This document shows positions 22,409-28,267 of a DNA stretch of 28,267 nucleotides, piece after piece. The stretch lies in NCBI GenBank assembly GCA_964501265.1, contig CAZCSK010000030.1:1-28267 (forward strand), written 5' to 3'. Source of the DNA: CAZCSK01 sp964501265 (lineage in GTDB: Bacteria; Actinomycetota; CADDZG01; JAHWKV01). Position 1 is the first letter of the stretch, and each line of letters starts with the position of its first letter. A program made the position numbers and the translations under genes. The notes beneath the pieces are model-generated. The model had not been told where the DNA came from. It saw only the letters and a list, made by a program, of their open reading frames with translations, and searched no databases.

Positions 22409-23353
22409 ATGCCCGAGACGATTCTGATTGCTGATGACGATGAGGATGGCCGCGAGTACATGAAGTTAAACCTTAGCTTGGAGGGGTTTAGCACTCTTGA
22501 GGCCAAAGACGGTCAAGAGGCCCTCGAGCTTGCCATCGCGAAGAAGCCTGACCTGATGCTTTTGGATGCGATGATGCCGAAGATGGACGGCTTCGAAGTC
22601 TGTCGGCGTTTGAGAAGGGATGTTCGCACGGCCGGCATGGGAATCATCATGGTGACCGGCAGGTCGCTATCGTCCGAGCGGGTCGTTGGGCTCACGGCCG
22701 GCGCCGATGATTACATAGTCAAGCCTTTCGACCCAATGGAGCTGATTGCCCGTGTGAGGACCACGCTGCGGAGGTCTCGCGAGATGAGGGACGTCAATCC
22801 ACTCACTGGACTTCCAGGCAACGCCGCCATTCAAGCGGAACTCCAGCGGCGGATCATGGAGGGCGAGCCGTTTGGATTGATGTATGTCGACCTGGACAAC
22901 TTCAAGGCCTATAACGATCACTACGGCTTCGCGCGCGGCGATACCGTCCTGATGTTTCTGTCGTCGGTACTGCAGGATGCGGTCGTAAGATTCGATCCTG
23001 AGAACGCGTTCATCGGTCATATAGGAGGAGACGATTTCGCCCTGATGTGCCGGGCCGAGCTGATCAGGACCATCGGGGAGCAGGTCATCTCCGAGTTCGA
23101 CAAAGGTATCGGCGCTTTATACGACCCCCGGGACCGGGACAAGGGCTTTATCACGGTAGTAGATCGTCAAGACCAAGCCCAAGATTTTCCGATCGTGAGC
23201 GTGTCGATTGGGGTTGCCAGCAACGTGCATCGAAAGATCGGTTCCCATTGGGAAGCCTCCGAGATCGCGACGGAAACCAAACACTTCGCAAAGAAGAAAG
23301 AGGGCAGCACCCTGGTCTTCGACCGCAGAACTTCAGTGGCGGACCGAGCATAA
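22409..23353 (+). CDS. Response regulator with GGDEF (diguanylate cyclase-like) output, GGDDF variant
   Basis: The protein has 314 residues: a receiver domain (1-122, phospho-acceptor Asp53 in LMLLDAMMPKMDG, Lys in YIVKPFDP) and a GGDEF domain from about 130 (NPLTGLPGNAAI, YVDLDNFKAYNDHYGFARGD, then IGHIGGDDFAL). The active-site loop is GGDDF rather than GGDEF. The substitution is conservative, so cyclic-di-GMP synthesis is plausible but not certain. No RxxD inhibitory site is seen at its usual place before the loop. Phosphorylation would be expected to activate it by dimerisation, as in PleD and WspR. It is the output end of the three-gene cassette. Confidence 0.9.
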   Translation: MPETILIADDDEDGREYMKLNLSLEGFSTLEAKDGQEALELAIAKKPDLMLLDAMMPKMDGFEVCRRLRRDVRTAGMGIIMVTGRSLSSERVVGLTAGADDYIVKPFDPMELIARVRTTLRRSREMRDVNPLTGLPGNAAIQAELQRRIMEGEPFGLMYVDLDNFKAYNDHYGFARGDTVLMFLSSVLQDAVVRFDPENAFIGHIGGDDFALMCRAELIRTIGEQVISEFDKGIGALYDPRDRDKGFITVVDRQDQAQDFPIVSVSIGVASNVHRKIGSHWEASEIATETKHFAKKKEGSTLVFDRRTSVADRA

Positions 23354-23372
23354 GAAAAGCTTCGCAACACCG

Positions 23373-23455
23373 TGCGGGCGAGAGGACTCGAACCTCCACC
23401 GGGTCTCCCCACAGGATCCTAAATCCTGCGCGTCTACCAATTCCGCCACGCCCGC
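23373..23455 (-). tRNA. tRNA-Leu (anticodon UAG)
   Basis: On the minus strand the acceptor GCGGGCG pairs with CGCCCGC, discriminator A, CCA not encoded. The anticodon stem CAGGA/TCCTG encloses loop TTTAGGA, giving anticodon TAG. A long variable arm (TGGGGAGACCCGGT region) marks it as a class II tRNA, and the T arm is GAGGTTCGAGTCCTC. It lies 12 bp downstream of tRNA-Lys, probably in one transcript. Confidence 0.96.
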
Positions 23456-23467
23456 GCGCTTTTTTCG

Positions 23468-23541
23468 TGGGCCCCGCGGGCTTCGATCCCGCAACCCCGC
23501 GCTTAAGAGGCGCGTGCTCTCCCAGGTTGAGCTAGAGGCCC
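23468..23541 (-). tRNA. tRNA-Lys (anticodon CUU)
   Basis: On the minus strand the acceptor GGGCCTC pairs with GGGGCCC (one G-U), discriminator A, no encoded CCA. The anticodon stem CGCGC/GCGCG encloses loop CTCTTAA, anticodon CTT. The T arm is GCGGGATCGAAGCCCGC. Its first 10 bases overlap the 3' end of the minus-strand protein gene 23532-24272. Confidence 0.95.
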
Positions 23542-24272
23542 GTTCGCGAGTCTACCGGACTCGCATGCCGATTCCTGATGGCGTCTATCCATCCAAAGAT
23601 CTGATGCAGAAGGTCCGTGCTGCGAGTTACTCGAATCGCGGCTGTTCCGCCATAAAGGATGTTCTTACGGTGGCCGGTCCCTTCGGGCTTCACAAAGCCC
23701 TTGCGAAATTGCTCCATTGGTACCCCGGTGGCCGAGGACCAAAACGCCTGCCGCTCATTCTCGTCCTGCCCCTCATGCAAATGAAGGCGCACTGAAAAAC
23801 GGTCTATGGTCAGTCTAAAGAACTTCATTCCCCAGTTGATGAAAAGGCAGACCATGTCAACGTCGGAGTTTGAGAACAAGAGCTGGTTGTCGCGTTTTGC
23901 TCCTTCAGCCCAGTACGCGACTACACCTGCCATCCAGAAAGGGTCATCAAGCAGAAGCTCGGCTTCCTCGCGGGCGGCCGCGCGAATCGCCTCAACGCGC
24001 TCAAGGTTGCGCTGCCGGAGCTTGGCTCCCGCCTTGGCTCGACCGAGGTTGAAGTTCCCGCCGATCGACTTGAGTCGTTCTTGCTGCTCTGGAGTCAGTG
24101 GGATGTCCCGGCACCAGTAGCTGAGGGTCCCTGACGGCACTGGGATAATGGCTCGAATCTCCCTATAGGAGAGCCCGAATCGCCTCAGGTCTTGCCCAAG
24201 CTCTCGCCGCTCCCACCGCTTGAGATCGGGCCAACGCCCCGTAAGTTCTCGCAGTTCAAAGGGTACTTCCAT
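23532..24272 (-). CDS. HTH protein with LAGLIDADG-like endonuclease domain (candidate)
   Basis: The protein has 246 residues. The N-terminal part (about 25-70) looks like a helix-turn-helix: ELGQDLRRFGLSYREIRAI followed by SGTLSYWCRDIPL. The C-terminal part starts WMAGVVAYWAEGAKRDNQL and continues with LFSNSDVDMVCLFINWGMKF, LHLHEGQDENERQAFW and TGHRKNILYGG. This pattern (a helix ending in an acidic 'aEG', then 'f.NSD..m...f..W') resembles the LAGLIDADG-like proteins often found free-standing in actinobacteria. I cannot confirm nuclease activity. The stop lies inside the 5' end of tRNA-Lys, a 10-bp overlap, so the gene abuts a tRNA. The ATG has no clear ribosome binding site. Confidence 0.6.
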   Translation of the reverse strand: MEVPFELRELTGRWPDLKRWERRELGQDLRRFGLSYREIRAIIPVPSGTLSYWCRDIPLTPEQQERLKSIGGNFNLGRAKAGAKLRQRNLERVEAIRAAAREEAELLLDDPFWMAGVVAYWAEGAKRDNQLLFSNSDVDMVCLFINWGMKFFRLTIDRFSVRLHLHEGQDENERQAFWSSATGVPMEQFRKGFVKPEGTGHRKNILYGGTAAIRVTRSTDLLHQIFGWIDAIRNRHASPVDSRTGL

Positions 24273-24345
24273 GACTATTCATGATAGTGACGAGGTGTGA
24301 CAGAAAATCCCCGAAAGCCCCGCCCGCGCCAAACTTTCCTTGAGA

Positions 24346-25149
24346 TTACTTTTTTTGAGCTATGACGATCAGGTAGGCATTGTCGTAAGTAAGGGCGCCG
24401 TCCTGACGTTTATTGTGGCGAGTTGCAAGATCCGCCAAATCCTGCCGAAACGTTTCTCGCTTCTTCTCGTCGAGAGACTCGAACGCTTTCAAGGTCGGCC
24501 CATAGTGAGTGAGGAAGAATTCGGCATAGTGCTCGGACGAGAGAAAGTTCTGGGCCAACGCACCGCTTGAAAAGGAGATCAAAGAGACTCTGTCGCCGAA
24601 CAGTTCTCGAACCCGATCCTCGCTGCCCCAGAGTGCAGCCGGCTTCAACCCTTCAGGAGGTGGAACGTACGACCCGATCAGTCGGAACAGCTCACCCAAG
24701 AATCCTTCGGGCTTCCAGTTCACCATTCCCACGGTCCCTTCCGGGCGGCAGACGCGCAGGAGCTCTTCGGCTGTCCTTTCCTGATTCGGCGCAAACATCG
24801 CGCCGATCGTTGAGAGCACATAGTCGAAGCTTTCGTCGGGAAAGGGGAGGTTCTCAACATCTCCTTCTTTGAAGGTCACCTCGAGCCCTTCGAGCGCGGC
24901 GCGCCTGCGGCCGATTTCGAGTAGGGACGGAACGTAGTCGACCCCGGTTGCTTCGCAGAAACGGCGAGCCGCTGCCAGGGCGACATGGCCCGTCCCGCAC
25001 GCGGCGTCGAGGACTTTAGAACCCGGTTTCAGGTCCACTGCTTCGCAGACTATGTCGCCGAGAGGCTGCGTGATCCAGGCGATCTTCCCGTAGTCTCCAG
25101 AGCTCCATACCACCTGCTGCTTAACCTTGATCTCTTCAAGCGTTGGCAT
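24346..25149 (-). CDS. Class I SAM-dependent methyltransferase (UbiE/Methyltransf_11-like)
   Basis: This 267-residue protein has a Rossmann methyltransferase core: VLDAACGTGHVALAAARR (SAM motif I), GVDYVPSLLEIGRRRA (acidic motif II), GDVENLPFPDESFDYVLST (motif III-IV). The substrate is unknown. ATG 25149 is preferred because GGAGG lies about 9 nt upstream and the residues before it fall in the gap below tRNA-His. It starts 30 bp downstream of tRNA-His on the same strand and might share its transcript. Confidence 0.9.
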   Translation of the reverse strand: MPTLEEIKVKQQVVWSSGDYGKIAWITQPLGDIVCEAVDLKPGSKVLDAACGTGHVALAAARRFCEATGVDYVPSLLEIGRRRAALEGLEVTFKEGDVENLPFPDESFDYVLSTIGAMFAPNQERTAEELLRVCRPEGTVGMVNWKPEGFLGELFRLIGSYVPPPEGLKPAALWGSEDRVRELFGDRVSLISFSSGALAQNFLSSEHYAEFFLTHYGPTLKAFESLDEKKRETFRQDLADLATRHNKRQDGALTYDNAYLIVIAQKK

Positions 25150-25179
25150 AATCAACTTCCTCCATATCCATTGCAAATT

Positions 25180-25256
25180 TGGGGTGACCGACGGGACTTG
25201 AACCCGCGACGTCCTGGACCACAACCAGGTGCTCTACCAACTGAGCTACGGCCACC
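25180..25256 (-). tRNA. tRNA-His (anticodon GUG), with encoded G-1 and CCA
   Basis: On the minus strand GTGGCCG pairs with CGGTCAC (one G-U). The preceding G (complement of 25256) is the histidine-specific G-1 and faces discriminator C. CCA follows (25180-25182), unlike the two other tRNAs here. The anticodon loop is TTGTGGT between CCTGG and CCAGG, anticodon GTG. The T arm is GCGGGTTCAAGTCCCGT. Confidence 0.96.
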
Positions 25257-25257
25257 A

Positions 25258-25277
25258 TGTGGGAGTAAGCCCCCACA
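25258..25277. other. Stem-loop in the tRNA-His leader region
   Basis: TGTGGG (25258-25263) and CCCACA (25272-25277) form a 6-bp stem with an 8-nt loop. It lies immediately upstream of tRNA-His and next to the reverse-oriented repeat element. It could be a processing signal or a terminator for incoming transcription; nothing in the sequence decides. Confidence 0.35.
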
Positions 25278-25299
25278 AGGATGGTAGCACCGCGTCTCT

Positions 25300-25374
25300 T
25301 GACTTCGGGGGGTTCGCAGCTTCTGGCGCGCGCGAGTCCGTACGTAAGGGGGCTGCTACCCCCCCGAACCCCCC
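25300..25374 (-). repeat. 75-bp palindromic element (core version B), reverse orientation, intergenic
   Basis: The reverse complement of 25300-25374 matches the copy in the DDAH gene (26824-26898) at 73 of 75 positions. It has the same ends as the murI array but the version B centre containing TTACGTACGG. The outer arms are even better paired here (TTCGGGGGG with CCCCCCGAA). It lies between tRNA-His and the FAD oxidoreductase. Read on the plus strand it is also free of stops in the frame of the oxidoreductase. Confidence 0.95.
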
Positions 25375-25406
25375 ATGAATGGTCCAGACGATACTCTTGG
25401 TCGCTA

Positions 25407-26591
25407 ATGCGGGATCGAGCGGACATCGTTGTTGTAGGCGGCGGCATCATCGGATGTGCGATTGCATGTGAGTTGGCGCGTCTTGGTTCCGACGTCGTAC
25501 TGCTTGAGCGACACGAAATCGCCCACGGCGCATCCGGCCGCAATCACGGCCTGATCTTCCATCCGCAGAGCCCGGCGACCGAACCCTTGTACCGCGCATC
25601 GCTCGAGATGTACCGGCGAATCGGGGAAGAATCGGAAATCGATATAGGGATGGACCAAGAGCCCAGGGGTGCCATCATCGTGGTCGCTACCGAGGATGAG
25701 TGGACCGCCGCGGAATCCGAGGCGAAGGCTTGCGCTGCGGGTGGCATTGCAGTCGAAAGGTTTGACGAAGCCGCGCTCAGTCAAGCCGAGCCCGGGATCG
25801 CTTCAGGGCATCTTGGCGGCTGGTTCATCAATGACGGATATCGTTGCGATCCTGCTGCGCTTACTCTTGCTCTCGCAATGGCCGCCCGGGAGATGGGGGC
25901 CGAGGTGTTTACTCATACAGACGTCAAACAGGTGCTCGTGAGCGCGGGACAGATAACGGGAGTCGCGACCGATCAAGGCGTCATTCGAAGCGAGATCGTG
26001 GTCGATGCTGCTGGTCCGTGGGCCCCCAGGTTGGCGCAGACCGCGGGAACCGATCTCGCGATCAGTGGCGCGCGTGGGTGGTTGTTGTTGACCGAGAGAA
26101 TGCCTCCGATCGCGAATCACCTTCTTGAGTCATCTGGATGGCACCTGACCGTCGGGGACCCCGGCCCCCGACCGCCAGCGCTCGAAGACTACGCAAGCAG
26201 GCCATCAGCCCCCTTGACAGGTGGCACACTCATCCAGCAAAACGCTTCAGGCCACGTCCTGTTGGGAAGTTCACGGGCCCCTTCGCTGGGCGAGCACGAC
26301 GGGGATTCCGCGATCACGCGAGCGATCGCCGGGCGCGCAGCGCGCATGTTGCCTGCTCTCGATGACGCTAAGATCGCGGCGGTGTGGTCGGGAGTACGGC
26401 CAATGAGTCCGGACGGACTACCTTTGATCGGATGGCTTCCGCAGCCCAAGGGGTTTTTCGTGGCCGGCGGCCACGGCGGTCAGGGAGTGATTCTTGGCGG
26501 AGGAACGGGACGACTATCGGCCGAACTGCTCTTGAGTAGAACCCCTCTCGTCGATGCGGAGCCCTTCGACCCCGCCCGGTTTGTGGCTTAA
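25407..26591 (+). CDS. FAD-dependent oxidoreductase of the DAO family
   Basis: The 394-residue protein starts MRDRADIVVVGGGIIGCAIA, the Rossmann dinucleotide-binding motif GxGxxG with a following acidic residue (VVLLERHE). Later it has DAAGPWAPRLA and a closing FVAGGHGGQGVILGGGTG, both characteristic of D-amino-acid/glycine/sarcosine oxidase-like flavoproteins. The substrate is unknown; the neighbouring DDAH gene four bases downstream points to a role in amino-acid or methylamine catabolism (inference). The frame is open upstream to ATG 25281 and passes through the reverse repeat element, but the family N-terminus fits ATG 25407. No Shine-Dalgarno is seen, and GATACT (25390-25395) could be a -10 box, so a short-leader or leaderless mRNA is possible. 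Confidence 0.9.
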   Translation: MRDRADIVVVGGGIIGCAIACELARLGSDVVLLERHEIAHGASGRNHGLIFHPQSPATEPLYRASLEMYRRIGEESEIDIGMDQEPRGAIIVVATEDEWTAAESEAKACAAGGIAVERFDEAALSQAEPGIASGHLGGWFINDGYRCDPAALTLALAMAAREMGAEVFTHTDVKQVLVSAGQITGVATDQGVIRSEIVVDAAGPWAPRLAQTAGTDLAISGARGWLLLTERMPPIANHLLESSGWHLTVGDPGPRPPALEDYASRPSAPLTGGTLIQQNASGHVLLGSSRAPSLGEHDGDSAITRAIAGRAARMLPALDDAKIAAVWSGVRPMSPDGLPLIGWLPQPKGFFVAGGHGGQGVILGGGTGRLSAELLLSRTPLVDAEPFDPARFVA

Positions 26592-26595
26592 GTTG

Positions 26596-27447
26596 ATGTT
26601 GGCAACGTCCAGAGCCGTCGTTCGCCCACCGGGGAACAATTTTGTCGATGCACTCTCCAATCATCCGGAGCGGGGATCGATAGATCCGGAGCTCGCGCGG
26701 CGACAGCATGCGGAATACCGTCAGGTTCTCGCATCATTGGGTGTGCGACTGATCGAGTTGCCAGTTTCGGAGGAACTGCCCGACGCCTGCTTCACTGCTG
26801 ACACTGCCGTCATTCTCCAAGGCGGGGGGCTCGGGGGGGTAGCAGCCCCCTTACGTACGGACCCGCGCGCGCCAGAAGCTGCGAACCCCCCGAAGTCAGG
26901 ATGGGTCCTTTTGGCAAGGACGGGCGCTCCGTCACGAAGGGATGAGGTGGCGCAGATCGAGCGCATCCTGTTCGACCTGGTAGAAGACGTAGAGCAAATG
27001 GAAGCGCCTGCGACACTCGAAGGCGGCGATGTGCTGAACTTCGGAACGCGAGTGATTGTGGGACGGTCCGAACGAACCAACTCGGAGGGGATACATCGTC
27101 TAACTGAATTCGCCCAGGCGCGAGGTATCTCGATCGAAGGAGTCGATGTCCCCGATGGGATACTGCACCTGGGTACGGCTGCGAGCCCTCTTGGCGCAGG
27201 CGCCGCGCTGGGTCTCAAAGAGATTTTGGACGCGCCTGCGTTTGCGGATCTCGACCGTGTAATCGTTCCTGAGGATGAAGCAGTAGCGGGCAACGTGGTT
27301 GTCATAGGCGACCAAGTGATCGCCGCCTCGGGACACGCAGTCACGCGGCGACTCCTGGAAGACCGGGGATTTACAGTTCACGAGGTGGATCTGTCTGAAT
27401 TTGCAAAGGCCGACGGCGGGCCGAGCTGTCTCACTCTTTTCGTCTAG
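26596..27447 (+). CDS. Dimethylarginine dimethylaminohydrolase (DDAH) with a 25-residue in-frame repeat insertion
   Basis: DDAH hydrolyses methylated arginine to citrulline and methylamines. The protein has 283 residues; without residues 77-101 it would have 258, the normal bacterial length (about 254). Family motifs are present on both sides: LPDACFTADTAVIL, TGAPSRRDEV, LEGGDVL, catalytic His191 in GILHLG and catalytic Cys278 in GGPSCLTLFV. The insertion GGLGGVAAPLRTDPR then APEAANPPKS lies between Gly76 and GWVLLAR, at a turn between two strands, and is encoded by the 75-bp element. The rest of the gene looks intact and under selection, so the enzyme is probably functional. ATG 26596 is preferred to an upstream GTG/ATG within the oxidoreductase gene. 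An alternative is a related arginine deiminase-fold hydrolase. Confidence 0.9.
   Translation: MLATSRAVVRPPGNNFVDALSNHPERGSIDPELARRQHAEYRQVLASLGVRLIELPVSEELPDACFTADTAVILQGGGLGGVAAPLRTDPRAPEAANPPKSGWVLLARTGAPSRRDEVAQIERILFDLVEDVEQMEAPATLEGGDVLNFGTRVIVGRSERTNSEGIHRLTEFAQARGISIEGVDVPDGILHLGTAASPLGAGAALGLKEILDAPAFADLDRVIVPEDEAVAGNVVVIGDQVIAASGHAVTRRLLEDRGFTVHEVDLSEFAKADGGPSCLTLFV
26824..26898 (+). repeat. 75-bp palindromic element (core version B) inserted in frame in the DDAH gene
   Basis: The ends match the murI array units: GGGGGGCTCGGGGGGG then TAGCAG on the left, GAACCCCCCGAAGTCA on the right. The 22-bp centre (26846-26867) is version B, shared with 25300-25374. It reads in the same frame as the murI copies (GGLGGVAA...EAANPPKS) with no stop. 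Removal would leave CAAGGC-GGATGG, that is Gln-Gly-Gly-Trp, restoring a normal DDAH sequence. No clear target-site duplication is visible. Confidence 0.97.
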
Positions 27448-27449
27448 GA

Positions 27450-28025
27450 CTACCAGCGCCCTTTGTGAAAGACGGTTTCAAAAGGCCGTCGACCGCGTTT
27501 CAACGAAAACGAGCGCACATCTGTTTCCGCGGGATAGCCAAGCGCGATGGCACCGATCGGTGTGAACTCGGCGGGTACTCCGAAGTGCCTGAGTAACTCG
27601 TCCTCGTGTTGAAAGATTCCGAAGAACCAACAACCCACGCCTTCTGCCGTTGCGGAAAGCAAAATGATCATCGATGCGAAGGAGGTGTCGACCAACCAGA
27701 ACGGTACGGGCCAGTTCTCCTCCTTTTCCAACCCGAACCCGGCCTTGTCGGGCTCGCTGTAACGATCGAGGTAGGTCTGCTTGTTGGCCAAAGGGATGAC
27801 GACCGCAGGAGTCGTGAAGTCCTCTCCGCGGTGCGGAGATGTGATCTCCCAAAATGTCTTCGCGTCGGCGCCCTCCAAAACCAGGAAGGAAAAGCCCTGA
27901 CTGAACCCTGCCGATGGCGCCTTCTGAGAGTTTGCGAGGATGCGGTTGAGAACTTCGGTCTCGATCGGACGGGAATCGAAACGCCGCGTCATCCGCTGGC
28001 GTCTTATGACTTGCGACCAGTCCAT
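27450..28025 (-). CDS. Nitroreductase-family flavoprotein
   Basis: The 191-residue protein begins MDWSQVIRRQRMTRRFDSRPI, the nitroreductase N-terminus with the FMN-contacting Arg-rich stretch, followed by ANSQKAPSAGFSQGFSFLVL, then SFASMIILLSATAEGVGCWF and GAIALGYPAE near the end. These are FMN-dependent NAD(P)H oxidoreductases; the substrate is unknown. The frame continues upstream of ATG 28025 through a Pro/Arg-rich stretch not typical of the family, so ATG 28025 is preferred. It is convergent with the DDAH gene, two bases apart, and 28 bp downstream of a MarR-type gene on the same strand, which probably regulates it. Confidence 0.9.
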   Translation of the reverse strand: MDWSQVIRRQRMTRRFDSRPIETEVLNRILANSQKAPSAGFSQGFSFLVLEGADAKTFWEITSPHRGEDFTTPAVVIPLANKQTYLDRYSEPDKAGFGLEKEENWPVPFWLVDTSFASMIILLSATAEGVGCWFFGIFQHEDELLRHFGVPAEFTPIGAIALGYPAETDVRSFSLKRGRRPFETVFHKGRW

Positions 28026-28053
28026 CTCCAAATCTGGGATCCGAGGAGTTTGC

Positions 28054-28267
28054 TCAGGAAGCCTTGGCGGAGGTGCGGTTTTGCGGGATCGGCGACGAGC
28101 AGCGCGCCTCGTCCCAGGCGCCATTTGCCGCTAAAACTTTGCGCAAGATCCTTCGCAGAGTCTTCACATCCGACTGCGAAAGATGACTGGAGAAATGCTT
28201 TTCAAGACTCGAGGCGAATACGGGAAGCGAATCTTCATAGGCTTTGCGTCCCTTGTCTGTCAAGACG
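28054..28267 (-). CDS. MarR-family transcriptional regulator (C-terminal part, runs off the window)
   Basis: About 70 codons are visible, entering from the window end. VLTDKGRKAYEDSLPVF is the end of the MarR wing and start of its C-terminal helix, followed by the dimerisation helix (SDVKTLRRILRKVLAANG). The last ~20 residues (ARCSSPIPQNRTSAKAS) are a polar tail. The DNA-binding helix lies outside the window. It precedes a nitroreductase gene on the same strand, a common pairing in redox- or drug-responsive operons. Confidence 0.75.
   Translation of the reverse strand, partial: VLTDKGRKAYEDSLPVFASSLEKHFSSHLSQSDVKTLRRILRKVLAANGAWDEARCSSPIPQNRTSAKAS

Overview
The window looks like a chromosomal piece of an uncultivated, probably deep-branching member of the Actinomycetota. 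The strongest argument is gene order. ftsE-ftsX-smpB in one block and mec-cysO-cysM-murI-(Rv1339-like hydrolase)-rph-rdgB in another are both arrangements known from mycobacteria and relatives. GTG and TTG starts and 4-base ATGA-type overlaps are common. A run of exactly 100 Ns (17163-17262) shows that this is a scaffolded draft assembly.

Layout. 1-8402 is one plus-strand series: end of ftsE, ftsX, an EnvC-like M23 peptidase, a MoxR/DUF58/transglutaminase trio, an S41 processing protease and smpB, followed at once by tmRNA (8436-8786). 8787-11823 reads as an accessory segment abutting the tmRNA 3' end: a 5'-truncated TPR regulator fragment, an RHH/PIN toxin-antitoxin pair whose toxin seems to have ACG in place of its start codon, and an ArsR-type sensor with a His-rich CDF metal exporter. 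11824-14102 (minus strand) carries an ABC1/AarF kinase-like gene and a membrane-anchored protein of unknown function. Divergent from it is selD (14318), whose active-site codon is an in-frame UGA followed by a SECIS-like hairpin. SelD therefore appears to be a selenoprotein itself. It overlaps mec and leads the sulfur-carrier cysteine pathway (Mec, CysO, CysM), then murI, the MBL hydrolase, rph and rdgB. 20239-23353 is a signalling cassette: a MASE1-PAS sensor without a kinase core, a single-domain receiver and a receiver-GGDEF protein. 23373-28267 holds tRNA-Leu, tRNA-Lys, a possible HTH/LAGLIDADG-like endonuclease, a methyltransferase, tRNA-His, an FAD oxidoreductase, a dimethylarginine dimethylaminohydrolase (DDAH), a nitroreductase and the end of a MarR regulator.

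The most unusual feature is a 75-bp G/C-rich palindromic repeat at three loci within 10 kb. It forms a tandem array (period 78 bp, interrupted by the assembly gap) at the very start of murI, sits intergenically in reverse orientation upstream of the FAD oxidoreductase, and lies in frame inside the DDAH gene. There it adds exactly 25 residues to an otherwise complete enzyme. Its ends are nearly constant, its 22-bp centre has two versions, and its length is a multiple of three. It behaves like a protein-coding interspersed repeat, in the manner of the Rickettsia palindromic elements, but I do not recognise this family.

Limits: functions come from reading motifs by eye. No search, structure prediction or folding program was run. 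Start codons without a clear ribosome binding site are marked as uncertain.
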